Source of the DNA: Brevundimonas sp. Root608
Lineage (GTDB): Bacteria > Pseudomonadota > Alphaproteobacteria > Caulobacterales > Caulobacteraceae
Assembly (NCBI RefSeq): GCF_001427825.1
Contig: NZ_LMGT01000001.1
Span: 674,063-738,062, forward strand
Direction of reading: 5' to 3'
Length of the DNA: 64,000 nucleotides
The translations under genes were made by a program, and so were the position numbers. The notes under the pieces were generated by a model. The model did not search any database. It saw nothing but the letters and a program-made list of their open reading frames with translations, and had not been told where the DNA came from. Positions 35,981 through 43,965 of this stretch are shown here, piece by piece. Within the stretch, counting starts at the first letter, position 1; the number at the start of each line of letters is the position of its first letter.

Positions 35981-36304
35981 CCGCGAGGCGACCTTGCGGC
36001 GCCTGACATGGCGTGACGCTGTGCTGACCTTTCGGGAATCTATAGTCGGGTTCAAGAGATAAAGTCTTTTCCGAACAACAGGATGGTCTTTTCCCGATCT
36101 GATCTGCCCGCCTTGGTGCGCTGGTCCGGTACTGTTTGGGCATGACGGGAAATCGGGACCGGGTCGCAGCCCGGGCCTGGCGGTCGCCCTCGTCCAGACG
36201 TTGACGGACCTGCTCCGCGCGCGGCGGGCCAGGCGGAGCCTGGGCGCGTTGTGCGGTGGTTCCGGCACCGGGCGGTCCGGGACGGATATTCGGGAAGGAA
36301 CAGG
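35981..36304. other. gene-free region between hybrid kinase and GTA portal, with terminase-like remnant
   Basis: 324 nt without an intact gene, in the position where gene transfer agents normally carry the large terminase gene. The first 100 nt are relatively AT-rich and could hold the promoter of the GTA operon (for example TTCAAGAGATAAAG near 36052). The rest includes the degraded coding stretch listed separately. Confidence 0.6.
36126..36251 (+). pseudogene. degraded 3' remnant of the GTA large terminase (g2)
   Basis: In the frame of 36141 the sequence reads LFGHDGKSGPGRSPGLAVAL followed by VQTLTDLLRARRARRSLGAL. This resembles the C-terminus of GTA/phage large terminases, where the pattern is FG.DG...RSPDRADALVWALT.L followed by a basic tail. 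The conserved D and W are lost (GLAVALVQ in place of DRADALVW), there is no start codon, and stops and frame changes precede it. The codon third positions are still strongly GC, as in a once-coding sequence. Placement directly before the portal gene is where terL is expected. A thiolase C-terminus is a weaker alternative match. Confidence 0.45.
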
Positions 36305-37465
36305 ATGCAGAAGCTGCGCTGGCCGATCGGTCGCCGCGGGCGTGAAACCGCGCCCGAAATCAAGGACAGCCGGGCCGGGGCGCTGATCGCCCTGACCAGC
36401 GGCGGGCGGGCGCGGTGGACGCCGCGCGACTACGCCCATCTGGCGGTCGAGGGGTTCGGGAAGAACGCGGTGGCCTATCGCTGCGTGCGGATGATCGCGG
36501 AGGCGGCGGCGTCGACCCCGTTGGTCCTGTTCGCCGATGGGGTGAGAACAGAGAACCACCCGCTGGCCCGGCTGCTGGCGCGACCCAATCCCGAGCAGTC
36601 GGGGGCGGAGTGGCTGGAGACGCTGTACGGGGCGCTGCAGACGGCGGGCAACGCCTATGCCGAGGCGGTGGGCGAGGCCGAGCCCGAGGAGCTTTGGACC
36701 CTGCGACCGGACCGGGTGAAGGTGGTCCCGGGACGCGCCGGCTGGGCCGAGGCGTATGACTATTCCGTCGATGGACGATCGGTGCGGATCGGCCGCGCGG
36801 CCGACGGCTGGATGCCGGTGATGCAGTTGAAGCTGTTTCATCCGACGGACGATCATTACGGGTTTTCGCCGCTGGAGGCGGCGGCTTCGGCCATTGATGT
36901 GCACAACGCGTCGGGGGCCTGGAACAAGGCGCTTCTGGACAATGCTGCGCGGCCCTCCGGGGCGCTGGTCTATGCGGCGAAGGATGGGGAGCGGCTGACG
37001 GCCGAGCAGTTCGAGGGACTACGGGCGCAGGTCAACGAGAGCCACGCCGGGACGGTGAACGCCGGGCGGCCGCTGATCCTGGAAGGCGGGCTGGACTGGA
37101 AGCCGATGAGCTGGACTCCCGCCGATATGGATTTCATCGCCGGCAAGCATGCCGCGGCGCGCGAGATCGCGCTGGCGTTCGGGGTGCCGCCGCAACTGCT
37201 GGGGATTCCCGGGGATGCGACCTACGCCAACTATCGCGAGGCCAATGCGGCTTTCTGGCGGGGGACGGTGGTTCCGCTGGCGCGGAAGACGGCTGCGGCG
37301 CTGGGCGGGTGGCTCGGCGGACGGTTCCCGGGGATCAGGATCGAGGCGGATCTGGAGGCGCTGCCCGCGTTGCAGCCCGAGCGGGACGCGCTGTGGGCGC
37401 GACTGAATGCGGCGGCCTTCCTGACCGATGACGAGCGGCGGCGAATGGCGGGGCTGGGTGACTGA
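36305..37465 (+). CDS. GTA portal protein (g3, HK97-type)
   Basis: 386 residues from the ATG at 36305 (GGAAGGAAC upstream). The HK97-type portal domain is shown by FGKNAVAYRCVRMIAEAAAS, GNAYAEAVGEAEPEELWTLR, YGFSPLEAAASAIDVHNASG and the C-terminal FGVPPQLLGIPGDATYANYR. It should form the dodecameric ring at the head vertex through which DNA passes. Length is close to the RcGTA counterpart. It ends in a TGATG overlap with the next gene. Confidence 0.95.
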   Translation: MQKLRWPIGRRGRETAPEIKDSRAGALIALTSGGRARWTPRDYAHLAVEGFGKNAVAYRCVRMIAEAAASTPLVLFADGVRTENHPLARLLARPNPEQSGAEWLETLYGALQTAGNAYAEAVGEAEPEELWTLRPDRVKVVPGRAGWAEAYDYSVDGRSVRIGRAADGWMPVMQLKLFHPTDDHYGFSPLEAAASAIDVHNASGAWNKALLDNAARPSGALVYAAKDGERLTAEQFEGLRAQVNESHAGTVNAGRPLILEGGLDWKPMSWTPADMDFIAGKHAAAREIALAFGVPPQLLGIPGDATYANYREANAAFWRGTVVPLARKTAAALGGWLGGRFPGIRIEADLEALPALQPERDALWARLNAAAFLTDDERRRMAGLGD

Positions 37466-37692
37466 TGGAAAGCCTGAAGAAGGTTCCGGTGGCGCTGATC
37501 GGGGCGCTGGCGCTGCAGACGATCGGCGGACTGGTCTGGGCCGGCGGGGCGGCGGCCCGGATCGCGACGCTTGAGGAACGGGTCGCCGAGCAGCGGCTGG
37601 TGGCCGAAAGGCTGGCGCGGCTGGAGGAGCAGAGCGTGGCGACGCGGGCGGCCGTGGAGCGGGTCGAGCGCCGGTTGGAACGCCGCGGATGA
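37465..37692 (+). CDS. small GTA protein g3.5
   Basis: 75 residues: an N-terminal hydrophobic helix (VALIGALALQTIGGLVWAGG) followed by a coiled-coil-like segment (RIATLEERVAEQRLVAERLA). It holds the position of g3.5 in the RcGTA cluster. Overlaps the portal stop and the protease start. Function not established. Confidence 0.8.
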   Translation: MESLKKVPVALIGALALQTIGGLVWAGGAAARIATLEERVAEQRLVAERLARLEEQSVATRAAVERVERRLERRG

Positions 37693-38156
37693 CGGCGCTC
37701 GCCGGGGCCGATGCAGGCCTGAGGATCGAAGGCTACGCTTCGTTGTGGGGTGTGGCCGATCTGAACGGGGACGTCGTCGCCAAGGGCGCCTTCTCCGCCA
37801 GCCTGGCCAGGACGGGCGCGCGGGGCGTGCGGATGCTGCACCAGCATGAGAACCGGGCGGTGGTCGGAGTCTGGGACCGGATGGTCGAGGACGAACGCGG
37901 CCTGTGGGTTCAGGGCCGGATCATGGACTGGTCGGCCGAGGCGCGGTTCGCGGGGGCCCTGTCCGGGGCAGGGGCGCTGGACGGGTTGTCGATCGGGTTT
38001 CGGAGCAGCCGGGCGCGTCGCGAGGGGCGGCTGCGGGTGCTGGTCGAGGTGGATCTGTGGGAGGTGTCTCTGGTGACGTTCCCGATGCTGCCAGGCGCGC
38101 GGTTCGGGGTGGCGCGCGCCGCGACGATGACATCGGGAAGCCGCCGCAACCGGTGA
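37689..38156 (+). CDS. GTA prohead protease (g4, HK97 family)
   Basis: 155 residues. The protease core is shown by IEGYASLWGVADLNGDVVAK, the catalytic His in RMLHQHENRAVVGVWD and the Ser in LDGLSIGFRSSRARR, followed by VDLWEVSLVTFPMLPGARF. It cleaves the scaffold-like delta domain of the capsid protein during head maturation. Slightly shorter than the usual g4 at the C-terminus. Confidence 0.92.
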   Translation: MTALAGADAGLRIEGYASLWGVADLNGDVVAKGAFSASLARTGARGVRMLHQHENRAVVGVWDRMVEDERGLWVQGRIMDWSAEARFAGALSGAGALDGLSIGFRSSRARREGRLRVLVEVDLWEVSLVTFPMLPGARFGVARAATMTSGSRRNR

Positions 38157-38348
38157 ACCGCCGGCGCGCCGGATAGCGGCTCGGCGAGAGGGTCCCGCTC
38201 AGCGGGATCCGGACCCGGTCGTGCGGGGAGGACCGCGCATTCAAGGGTTCGTGAAGTCCAAAGACGCCTCCGGGTGTCAGCGGCCTGTCCGGGACGCCCG
38301 GACGATGACGGTTGGCCTATGCCCGCCGTCCCTTCAACTGGAGCAAAA

Positions 38349-39587
38349 ATGAAAGAGACCAAACAGGCCCCGGCCACGCCGGAGGCGCGCGCCGCCATGC
38401 ACGAGATGATGGCGGCGTTCGAGGCGTTCAAAGGGGCGAACGACGCCCGGCTGGATGAGATCGAGAAGAAGGCCTCGGCCGACACCCTGCTGGAACAGAA
38501 GGTGGCGCGGATCGACCAGGCGGTGGCTTCGGCGCAGGCGCGGCTTGACCGCGTGGTGAGCGAAGGGCGGCGACCGGAGCTGGGGCAAACCTCCGTCCCG
38601 TCATTCTCCCCGAACGGCGGAGGACTGGAGGAGAAGGCGGCTTTCGACGGCTATCTGAAGACGGGCGCTTCGTTCGGGCTGGAGCTGAAGACGGGACTGA
38701 GCACGGCGTCGAACTCGGCCGGCTATGTCGTGCCCGAACAGACCGAGCGGGCCATCGAGCGGCGGCTGATGGCCGGATCGCCGATGCGTGAGATCGCCAC
38801 GGTGCGCACGGTCGGCGCCGGGGTGTTCCGCAAGCCGGTGTCGACGGCGGGCGTGGCCTCGGGCTGGGTGGCCGAGACGGCGGCGAGACCGGAGACGGAC
38901 CCCGCCACCCTGGCGCTGCTGGAATTCCCCTCGGCCGATCTGTACGCCAACCCGGCGGCGACCCAGTCCCTGCTGGACGACGCCCTGATCGACCTGGACG
39001 AATGGCTGGCGGCCGAGGTCGAGGACGCCTTCGCGGCCCAGGAGACCGCGGCCTTCGTCACCGGGGACGGCGTCAACAAGCCGAAGGGCTTTCTGAGCTA
39101 TCCGATCGTGGCGGACGCCAGCGCCGTCTGGGGCGAGATCGGCCATGTGGCGTCGGGCGCGGCAGGGGCGTTCGCCCCGAACAGTCCGACCGACCGGCTG
39201 ATCGACCTGGTCTATGCGCCCAAGGCCCAGTACCGGCCAAACGGGCGGTTTGTGATGAACCGCAAGACAGTGTCGGCGGTGCGCAAATTCAAGGACGCCG
39301 ACGGCAACTACATCTGGCAGCCGGCGCAGCGGGCGGGCGAGACGGCGAGCCTGCTGGGCTATCGCGTGACCGAGATCGAGACCATGCCGGACATCGCCGC
39401 CAACAGCGCGGCGATCGCTTTCGGCGACTTCCAGCGCGGCTATCTGATCGTCGACCGGGCCGGGGTGCGGGTGCTGAGGGACCCCTATTCGGCCAAGCCC
39501 TATGTGCTGTTCTACACGACCAAGCGCGTCGGCGGCGGGGTGCAGAATTTCGACGCCATCAAGGTGATGAAGTTCGCGGCGAGCTGA
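38349..39587 (+). CDS. GTA major capsid protein (g5, HK97 fold)
   Basis: 412 residues from the ATG at 38349. The N-terminal 95 residues form a helical, charged coiled coil (the delta domain), rich in Glu, Ala and Lys (DEIEKKASADTLLEQKVARI). The mature HK97-fold part starts near residue 97 (LEEKAAFDGYLKTG) and includes GYVVPEQTERAIERRLMAGS and VKMFKFAAS-like end. The protease gene is directly upstream with a 192-nt gap, which contains a small hairpin (GATCCCGCT-like). Confidence 0.95.
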   Translation: MKETKQAPATPEARAAMHEMMAAFEAFKGANDARLDEIEKKASADTLLEQKVARIDQAVASAQARLDRVVSEGRRPELGQTSVPSFSPNGGGLEEKAAFDGYLKTGASFGLELKTGLSTASNSAGYVVPEQTERAIERRLMAGSPMREIATVRTVGAGVFRKPVSTAGVASGWVAETAARPETDPATLALLEFPSADLYANPAATQSLLDDALIDLDEWLAAEVEDAFAAQETAAFVTGDGVNKPKGFLSYPIVADASAVWGEIGHVASGAAGAFAPNSPTDRLIDLVYAPKAQYRPNGRFVMNRKTVSAVRKFKDADGNYIWQPAQRAGETASLLGYRVTEIETMPDIAANSAAIAFGDFQRGYLIVDRAGVRVLRDPYSAKPYVLFYTTKRVGGGVQNFDAIKVMKFAAS

Positions 39588-39702
39588 GGCTAGCCGAGGC
39601 AGCAGACGACAGGCCGCAGGCAACAGTGGGCGGGCGGGGGACCGAACCGTGTCGCCTGTTCACTGATGCCTGCCGCCTCCCTTCCAACATCGGAGACATC
39701 CC

Positions 39703-39969
39703 ATGACCGCACCCGTCACCCTGGCGGAGGCGAAGCTGTTCCTGCGCGTCGAGCATGACGCCGAGGATGGTCTGATCCAGACGCTGATCGATGCGGCCCG
39801 GGCGCGGGTCGCGGAGGATGTCGGGCTGGCCCTGACCTCGACGTCGCCGGCGCCGCTGAGGCTGGCAATTCTGATGCTGGTGTTGCGCGCCTACGAGCGG
39901 GGTGATCGGGAGATGCCCATCGCGCCCGTCGAGGCGTGGATCGCGCCGTCTCGCGTGGTGCGGCTGTGA
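39703..39969 (+). CDS. GTA head-tail connector (g6, phage gp6-like)
   Basis: 88 residues. Matches the start of the phage_connect_1 family (VTLAEAKLFLRVEHDAEDGL, then IQTLIDAARARVAEDVG). It would sit between the portal and the tail. It is much shorter than the RcGTA g6 (about 200 residues), which suggests a compact version or loss of the C-terminal part. Ends in GTGA overlap with g7. Confidence 0.8.
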   Translation: MTAPVTLAEAKLFLRVEHDAEDGLIQTLIDAARARVAEDVGLALTSTSPAPLRLAILMLVLRAYERGDREMPIAPVEAWIAPSRVVRL

Positions 39970-40259
39970 GGGCGCTGGCGGGTCTGTTCGAAGGCGTCGA
40001 GGCCGAGACGCCCTACGGCGGACGGGCGGTCAACTGGGAACCGCTGGGGTCTGCCTGGCTCAAGCTGGGGAGTCGGCGGCGGCGAGAAAAGACGGAGGCC
40101 GGCGGGCGGCGCGTCGTGGAGACGGTGACCGCCGAGACGCGGGCCGATGTGCGGCTGACGCCGGGCCGGATGCTGAGATTTGGGGGTGGCGACTGGCGGA
40201 TCGTCTCGGGCGAGACCGTCGGCGGGCAGGCGATACTGAACCTGGAGCGGACGCGATGA
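39966..40259 (+). CDS. GTA head-tail adaptor (g7)
   Basis: 97 residues from a GTG at 39966 overlapping the g6 stop (GTGA). The beta-rich pattern with TPYGGRAVNWEPLGSAWLKL and GRMLRFGGGDWRIVSGETVG fits phage head-closure/adaptor proteins (HK97 gp10-like, SPP1 gp16-like). Its stop overlaps the g8 start (ATGA). Confidence 0.85.
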   Translation: MRALAGLFEGVEAETPYGGRAVNWEPLGSAWLKLGSRRRREKTEAGGRRVVETVTAETRADVRLTPGRMLRFGGGDWRIVSGETVGGQAILNLERTR

Positions 40260-40663
40260 GCGCGCATGAACTGGCGCTGCAGAAGGCGCTCGTCGCACAT
40301 CTGAAGGGCGATGCCGCGGTGCAGGCGCTGCTGGGCGCGCCGGCGCGGATCTGGGATGCTCCGCCGGAGGGGCCGGGGTTTCCCCACCTTCTGATCGGGC
40401 GCAGCGAAAGCCGGCCGGTGCGGGCGGACGGGGGCGGGGTCGAGCATGCCCTGACGCTGACGGTCGTGTCCCGGTTCCGGGGGACGGAGGAGGCCAAGGC
40501 GGTGCTGGCGGCGGTGCGGTTGCGGCTGGCGGACGCCGTGGTGGAGGCCGACGGGGTGCGGACGGCCGCCTTGCGGGTCGCGTTCGCGGACGTGTTTCCG
40601 GGCGCCGACGGGGCGCGGACATTTGCGGTGCTGCGCGTGCGCGCCGTCACGGAGGAGATCTGA
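40256..40663 (+). CDS. GTA tail terminator (g8, DUF3168)
   Basis: 135 residues. LQKALVAHLKGDAAVQALLG at the N-terminus, then PHLLIGRSESRPVRADGGG and HALTLTVVSRFRGTEEAKAV, typical of DUF3168 tail-completion proteins. It should cap the tail tube at the head-tail junction. ATGA overlap with g7. Confidence 0.88.
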   Translation: MSAHELALQKALVAHLKGDAAVQALLGAPARIWDAPPEGPGFPHLLIGRSESRPVRADGGGVEHALTLTVVSRFRGTEEAKAVLAAVRLRLADAVVEADGVRTAALRVAFADVFPGADGARTFAVLRVRAVTEEI

Positions 40664-40665
40664 AC

Positions 40666-41076
40666 ATGGCGGCGCAACGGGGCAAGGACATCCTGCTCAA
40701 GATCGAGGACACGCCGGGCGCGTTCACGACCGTGGCGGGTTTGCGGGCGCGGACGATCAGCCTGAACGCCCGGACCGTGGACGCCACCGACGGCGACAGC
40801 GCCGGGCGCTGGCGCGAGCTGCTGGGTGGGGCGGGCGTCAGGTCGGCGGCCGTGGCGGGCCAGGGGATTTTTCGCGATGCGACGTCGGACGCCCTGATCC
40901 GCGAAGCCTTCTTCAACCAGGCGCCGCGGACGTGGCGCCTGGTCGTGCCCGACTTCGGCGTGCTGGAGGGGCCTTTCCTCGTCGCCGCGCTGGAGTATGC
41001 AGGCGAGTATGAGGGCGAAGCGACGTTCGCCATCAGCCTGGCCAGCGCCGGTGAAGTGACATTCGGCGCCCTGTGA
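40666..41076 (+). CDS. GTA major tail protein (g9, TP901-1 family)
   Basis: 136 residues. Starts MAAQRGKDILLKIEDTPGAF and contains RTISLNARTVDATDGDSAGR, the conserved pattern of TP901-1-type tail tube proteins, followed by VPDFGVLEGPFLVAALEYAG. It forms the tail tube. The stop overlaps the g10 start. Confidence 0.92.
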   Translation: MAAQRGKDILLKIEDTPGAFTTVAGLRARTISLNARTVDATDGDSAGRWRELLGGAGVRSAAVAGQGIFRDATSDALIREAFFNQAPRTWRLVVPDFGVLEGPFLVAALEYAGEYEGEATFAISLASAGEVTFGAL

Positions 41077-41369
41077 TGGGACTCAACGGTGCGCGGGGCG
41101 AGACGGCGGCGATGCTGGCGGGGGCCGAGCGGCGGCTGTGCCTGACGCTGGGAGCGCTGGCGGAGATTGAGACGGCGTTGGGGCTGGAGTCGGTCGGGGC
41201 GCTGGCGGAGCGGATGCGGGCGCTGTCCGGACGGGACCTGATGGCGGTGCTGGCCGCACTGCTGCGCGGCGGCGGAGAGCGGGAACTCGCGGCGGGCCTG
41301 GAGCGGGCCGAGATCGACCCGCGCGCGGCGGCGGAGGCGGTGGCCCGGGCCTTCGCCGCGTCGGCATGA
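41076..41369 (+). CDS. GTA tail assembly chaperone (g10)
   Basis: 97 residues (or 98 from the GTG at 41073). Matches the Phage_TAC_11-like GTA g10 family: GARGETAAMLAGAERRLCLT, LGALAEIETALGLESVGAL. Tail assembly chaperones bind the tape measure during assembly. Overlaps g10.1 by ATGA. Confidence 0.85.
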   Translation: MGLNGARGETAAMLAGAERRLCLTLGALAEIETALGLESVGALAERMRALSGRDLMAVLAALLRGGGERELAAGLERAEIDPRAAAEAVARAFAASA

Positions 41370-41542
41370 AGACGCCGTGGAGCGGCATGGCGCGGACCGC
41401 GGCGATGCTGGGCGTCGGGCCCGAGGCGTTCTGGCGGTTGTCGCTGAAGGAATGGCGGATGCTGACCGAGGCGCCCGCAAACCCGGCGCCGATCGGGCGC
41501 GCCGATCTGATGCGGATGGCGGAGACTTGGCCGGATGACTGA
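41366..41542 (+). CDS. GTA tail assembly chaperone g10.1 (DUF2376)
   Basis: 58 residues. Reads MKTPWSGMARTAAMLGVGPE at the N-terminus and contains FWRLSLKEWRMLTE, the hallmark of the short phage tail assembly protein family DUF2376 found just before the tape measure gene in GTAs. It overlaps g10 (ATGA) and the start of the tape measure gene (8 nt). Too short for many gene callers, but the motif and spacing leave little doubt. Confidence 0.88.
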   Translation: MKTPWSGMARTAAMLGVGPEAFWRLSLKEWRMLTEAPANPAPIGRADLMRMAETWPDD

Positions 41543-42065
41543 CAGTTTCGAACCGTCCGCTCTGGACGTGGTGCCGATGAAGGCGGCCGAGGCGGCGGCG
41601 GCGCTGGAGGGATTGCGGGAGCCGGCGGAACGGGCCGCGGCCTCGATCGAGGATGCCTTCGGCCGGGCCGGGGAGAGCCTGACACGGTCGCTGGCGCAAG
41701 CGGCGGCGGATGGCGAGGTGACGCTGGCCGAACTGGCGCGGGCGATGCTGGCGGCGGTGAACGCCGCGGCGGGATCGGGCGGCGTAGGAGGGCTATCGGA
41801 CGCCATCGCCGCAGCCGTGCGGACGATTTTTTCAGGGTCGCGAGCGGACGGGGGATCTGTCGCGGGCGGCGGCGCCTACCTGGTCGGCGAGCGCGGTCCG
41901 GAGGTGTTCCGGCCCGCGGGCGCGGGGACGATAGAACCCGCCGGCAGCGCCGGCGTGACCGTCAATGTCCGCGTCGATGGGGGAGCGCCGGGCCTGTTGC
42001 GGTCGGAAGCCCAGATCGCCCAGGTGCTGGCGCGCGCCGTATCACTGGGCGCGCGCAGGCTGTGA
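41535..42065 (+). CDS. GTA tape measure protein (g11)
   Basis: 176 residues, Ala-rich and helical in the first half (LEGLREPAERAAASIEDAFG, LARAMLAAVNAAAG), with a Gly/Ser-rich middle and the C-terminal AYLVGERGPEVFRPAGAGTI followed by VTVNVRVDGG. The ERGPE(V/L)FxP motif is characteristic of lambda-family tape measures. Short for a tape measure, as expected for the short tail of GTAs. An oppositely oriented gene begins 18 nt after the stop. Confidence 0.85.
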   Translation: MTDSFEPSALDVVPMKAAEAAAALEGLREPAERAAASIEDAFGRAGESLTRSLAQAAADGEVTLAELARAMLAAVNAAAGSGGVGGLSDAIAAAVRTIFSGSRADGGSVAGGGAYLVGERGPEVFRPAGAGTIEPAGSAGVTVNVRVDGGAPGLLRSEAQIAQVLARAVSLGARRL

Positions 42066-42083
42066 CAAGGAATCGGCCGGGAG

Positions 42084-42569
42084 TCAGACCTCCTTGGGAC
42101 TGGGACCGAAGCGGTTGTCGCCGGGCTGGCTGTCGGTGACGCCGATCCAGAGCAGGAAGCCCAGGTTCACAAGGAGCAGGAGCACGACGATGCCGAAGGC
42201 CGGGCCGAGCAGGGCCATGATGGCGGCCGGATCCTCACGGTCCAGGGCGGCCTGGTTCATGATGGCGGAGACCCCCAGAATGGCCACCCCGACGCAGACG
42301 CCGACGATGTTCGCGACCCAGGGAATGGCGACCAGCCAGCCGGTCTTGCCCATGTCGTGAAGACGTTTTACCGCGATGGCCAACTGGGGCCAGATCAGGG
42401 CCAGGGAGATCAGGCCGCCGAGGATGGGAATCCACCCGGCGACGACGCCGACGCCCAGACAGATCAGCCACCCGATCCAGAAATGCGAGCGCCGGGTGCG
42501 GCCCTCGAACGAAAACAGCAGCTTTTGCCAGTCAAAGCTTTGAATCCGGGATGAACTCTCGAGGCTCAT
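42084..42569 (-). CDS. DUF805 membrane protein inserted in the GTA cluster
   Basis: 161 residues from the ATG at 42569. Contains the DUF805 signature LLFSFEGRTRRSHFWIGWLI, three or four transmembrane helices (GVVAGWIPILGGLISLALIW, PWVANIVGVCVGVAILGVS, VVLLLLVNLGFLLWIG), RLHDMGKTGWLVAIP and the C-terminal PGDNRFGPSPK. The family is an inner-membrane group of unknown function. Being on the minus strand between g11 and g12, it is not part of the standard GTA order and should have its own promoter (in 42570-42679). Confidence 0.9.
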   Translation of the reverse strand: MSLESSSRIQSFDWQKLLFSFEGRTRRSHFWIGWLICLGVGVVAGWIPILGGLISLALIWPQLAIAVKRLHDMGKTGWLVAIPWVANIVGVCVGVAILGVSAIMNQAALDREDPAAIMALLGPAFGIVVLLLLVNLGFLLWIGVTDSQPGDNRFGPSPKEV

Positions 42570-42679
42570 GACGCCCTCCCCGCGCGATCCGGACCCGCGG
42601 TCCGGCATGGGAGGATGGCGTAACGGTGCTCGCTCGACAAGCGAAAGCGACCGCTGGAAATCCGGACAGGAGAGAGTGA

Positions 42680-43309
42680 ATGGCCTTTCACGAGGTGAGG
42701 CTGCCCGCGCGGCTGGCGTTCGGGTCGACGGGCGGCGTGGAGCGACGCACCGAGATCGTGACCCTGGGGTCCGGGTTCGAGCGGCGTTCGACGCCCTGGG
42801 CGCAGGGGCGCCGCCGCTATCTGATCGGGGCCAATCTGAGATCGCTGGACGACATGGCGACCCTGACCAGCTTCTTCGAGGCGCGCCGGGGACGCCTGTA
42901 CGGGTTCCGGTTCCGGGACTTCGCGGACTGCAAGTCCTGCACGCCGGGCGCGGCCGTGAGCGCGGTGGATCAGATGCTGGCCCAGGGCGACGGGGCGCGG
43001 ACCGTGTTCCCGCTGTCGAAACGCTACGGCGACGACCAGACCGCGGCGGAACGGCGGATCGCCAAACCCGTCGAAGGCACGGTGCGGCTGGCGGTGGGCG
43101 GGGTCGAACAGGCGAGCGGGACGTTCGCGGTCGATCACGCGACAGGGCTGGTCACGCTGGACGCGGCGCCGGCCGCCGGTGTGGCCGTCACAGCAGGTTT
43201 CGAGTTCGACACGCCGGTGCGGTTCGACACGGATCGGATCGAGGTGACGCTGGAGAGTTTCGATGCCGGACGGATGGCGGCCGCGCCGCTGATCGAGGTG
43301 CGGGTCTAG
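42680..43309 (+). CDS. GTA distal tail protein (g12, DUF2460)
   Basis: 209 residues. FHEVRLPARLAFGSTGGVER, GRRRYLIGANLRSLDDMATL and FEARRGRLYGFRFRDFADCK match the DUF2460 family (TIGR02217), GTA g12. It forms the distal ring of the tail. AGGAGAG lies before the ATG. Confidence 0.93.
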   Translation: MAFHEVRLPARLAFGSTGGVERRTEIVTLGSGFERRSTPWAQGRRRYLIGANLRSLDDMATLTSFFEARRGRLYGFRFRDFADCKSCTPGAAVSAVDQMLAQGDGARTVFPLSKRYGDDQTAAERRIAKPVEGTVRLAVGGVEQASGTFAVDHATGLVTLDAAPAAGVAVTAGFEFDTPVRFDTDRIEVTLESFDAGRMAAAPLIEVRV

Positions 43310-43311
43310 CC

Positions 43312-43965
43312 ATGCGCGATATGCCGGAGGAGATGGCCGCCCGCATCGAGAGCGGTGCGGCGACGCTGTGCCACGCCTGGGTGCTGCGACGGACGGACGG
43401 AGTCGAAACGGGCTTCACCGACCATGACCGCGACCTGACCGTCGAGGGGGTGACCTGCCAGGCAGCGAGCGGCTGGACAGCCGGGGCCGCAGACAGCGCG
43501 GTCGGCCTGGCGGCGGGATCGGGGGCGATCGCCGGAGCCCTGGATGACGCGGCGATCACGGATGCGGACGTCGAGGCGGGACTGTACGACGGGGCGGCGG
43601 TCGCGCTGTGGCGGGTGGACTGGGAGCGGCCGGAGCTGCGGATGCGTCTTTGGACGGCGACGCTGGCGCGGATCCGGCGCGAGGGTGGAGGCTTCGTCGC
43701 CGAACTGGAGGGGCCGCTCGCCCGGCTGGAGCGGGTGGTTGGTCGCACCTACGGACGGGGATGCGACGCCCTGCTGGGCGACGGGCGGTGCCGGATCGAT
43801 CGGGCCGCCTTTCCTGGCGCCGAGTGCGACAAGCGTTGGGAAACCTGCGTGGGGACATTCGCTAACGGGACCAATTTTCAGGGCTTTCCGGACATTCCCG
43901 GCGACGACTTCCTGACTGCCGCTCCGGTCGAAGGTGGACGCAATGACGGCGGGAGCCGCCGATGA
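43312..43965 (+). CDS. GTA hub protein (g13, DUF2163)
   Basis: 217 residues. FTDHDRDLTVEGVTCQAASG, GLYDGAAVALWRVDWERPEL and GRTYGRGCDALLGDGRCRID (with two Cys of a possible iron-sulfur or metal site) match DUF2163 (TIGR02218). In RcGTA the hub protein carries an iron-sulfur cluster. Overlaps g14 (ATGA). Confidence 0.93.
   Translation: MRDMPEEMAARIESGAATLCHAWVLRRTDGVETGFTDHDRDLTVEGVTCQAASGWTAGAADSAVGLAAGSGAIAGALDDAAITDADVEAGLYDGAAVALWRVDWERPELRMRLWTATLARIRREGGGFVAELEGPLARLERVVGRTYGRGCDALLGDGRCRIDRAAFPGAECDKRWETCVGTFANGTNFQGFPDIPGDDFLTAAPVEGGRNDGGSRR

Noticed and set aside
36126-36251. Possible thiolase C-terminus (GH..G.SG and ALCGGSGTG) instead of a terminase remnant
   Set aside because: The ALCGGSG stretch resembles the thiolase LCIGGGMG loop, but the RSP...ALV..LTDL part and the position before the portal fit a GTA terminase better. 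It remains the main alternative.
33515-36904. 1129-codon open frame on the minus strand opposite the hybrid kinase and the GTA start
   Set aside because: It is antisense to the kinase gene, whose domains and motifs are unmistakable; long antisense frames are expected at this GC content. Its composition (His/Arg/Gly/Pro-rich) is typical of a shadow frame.
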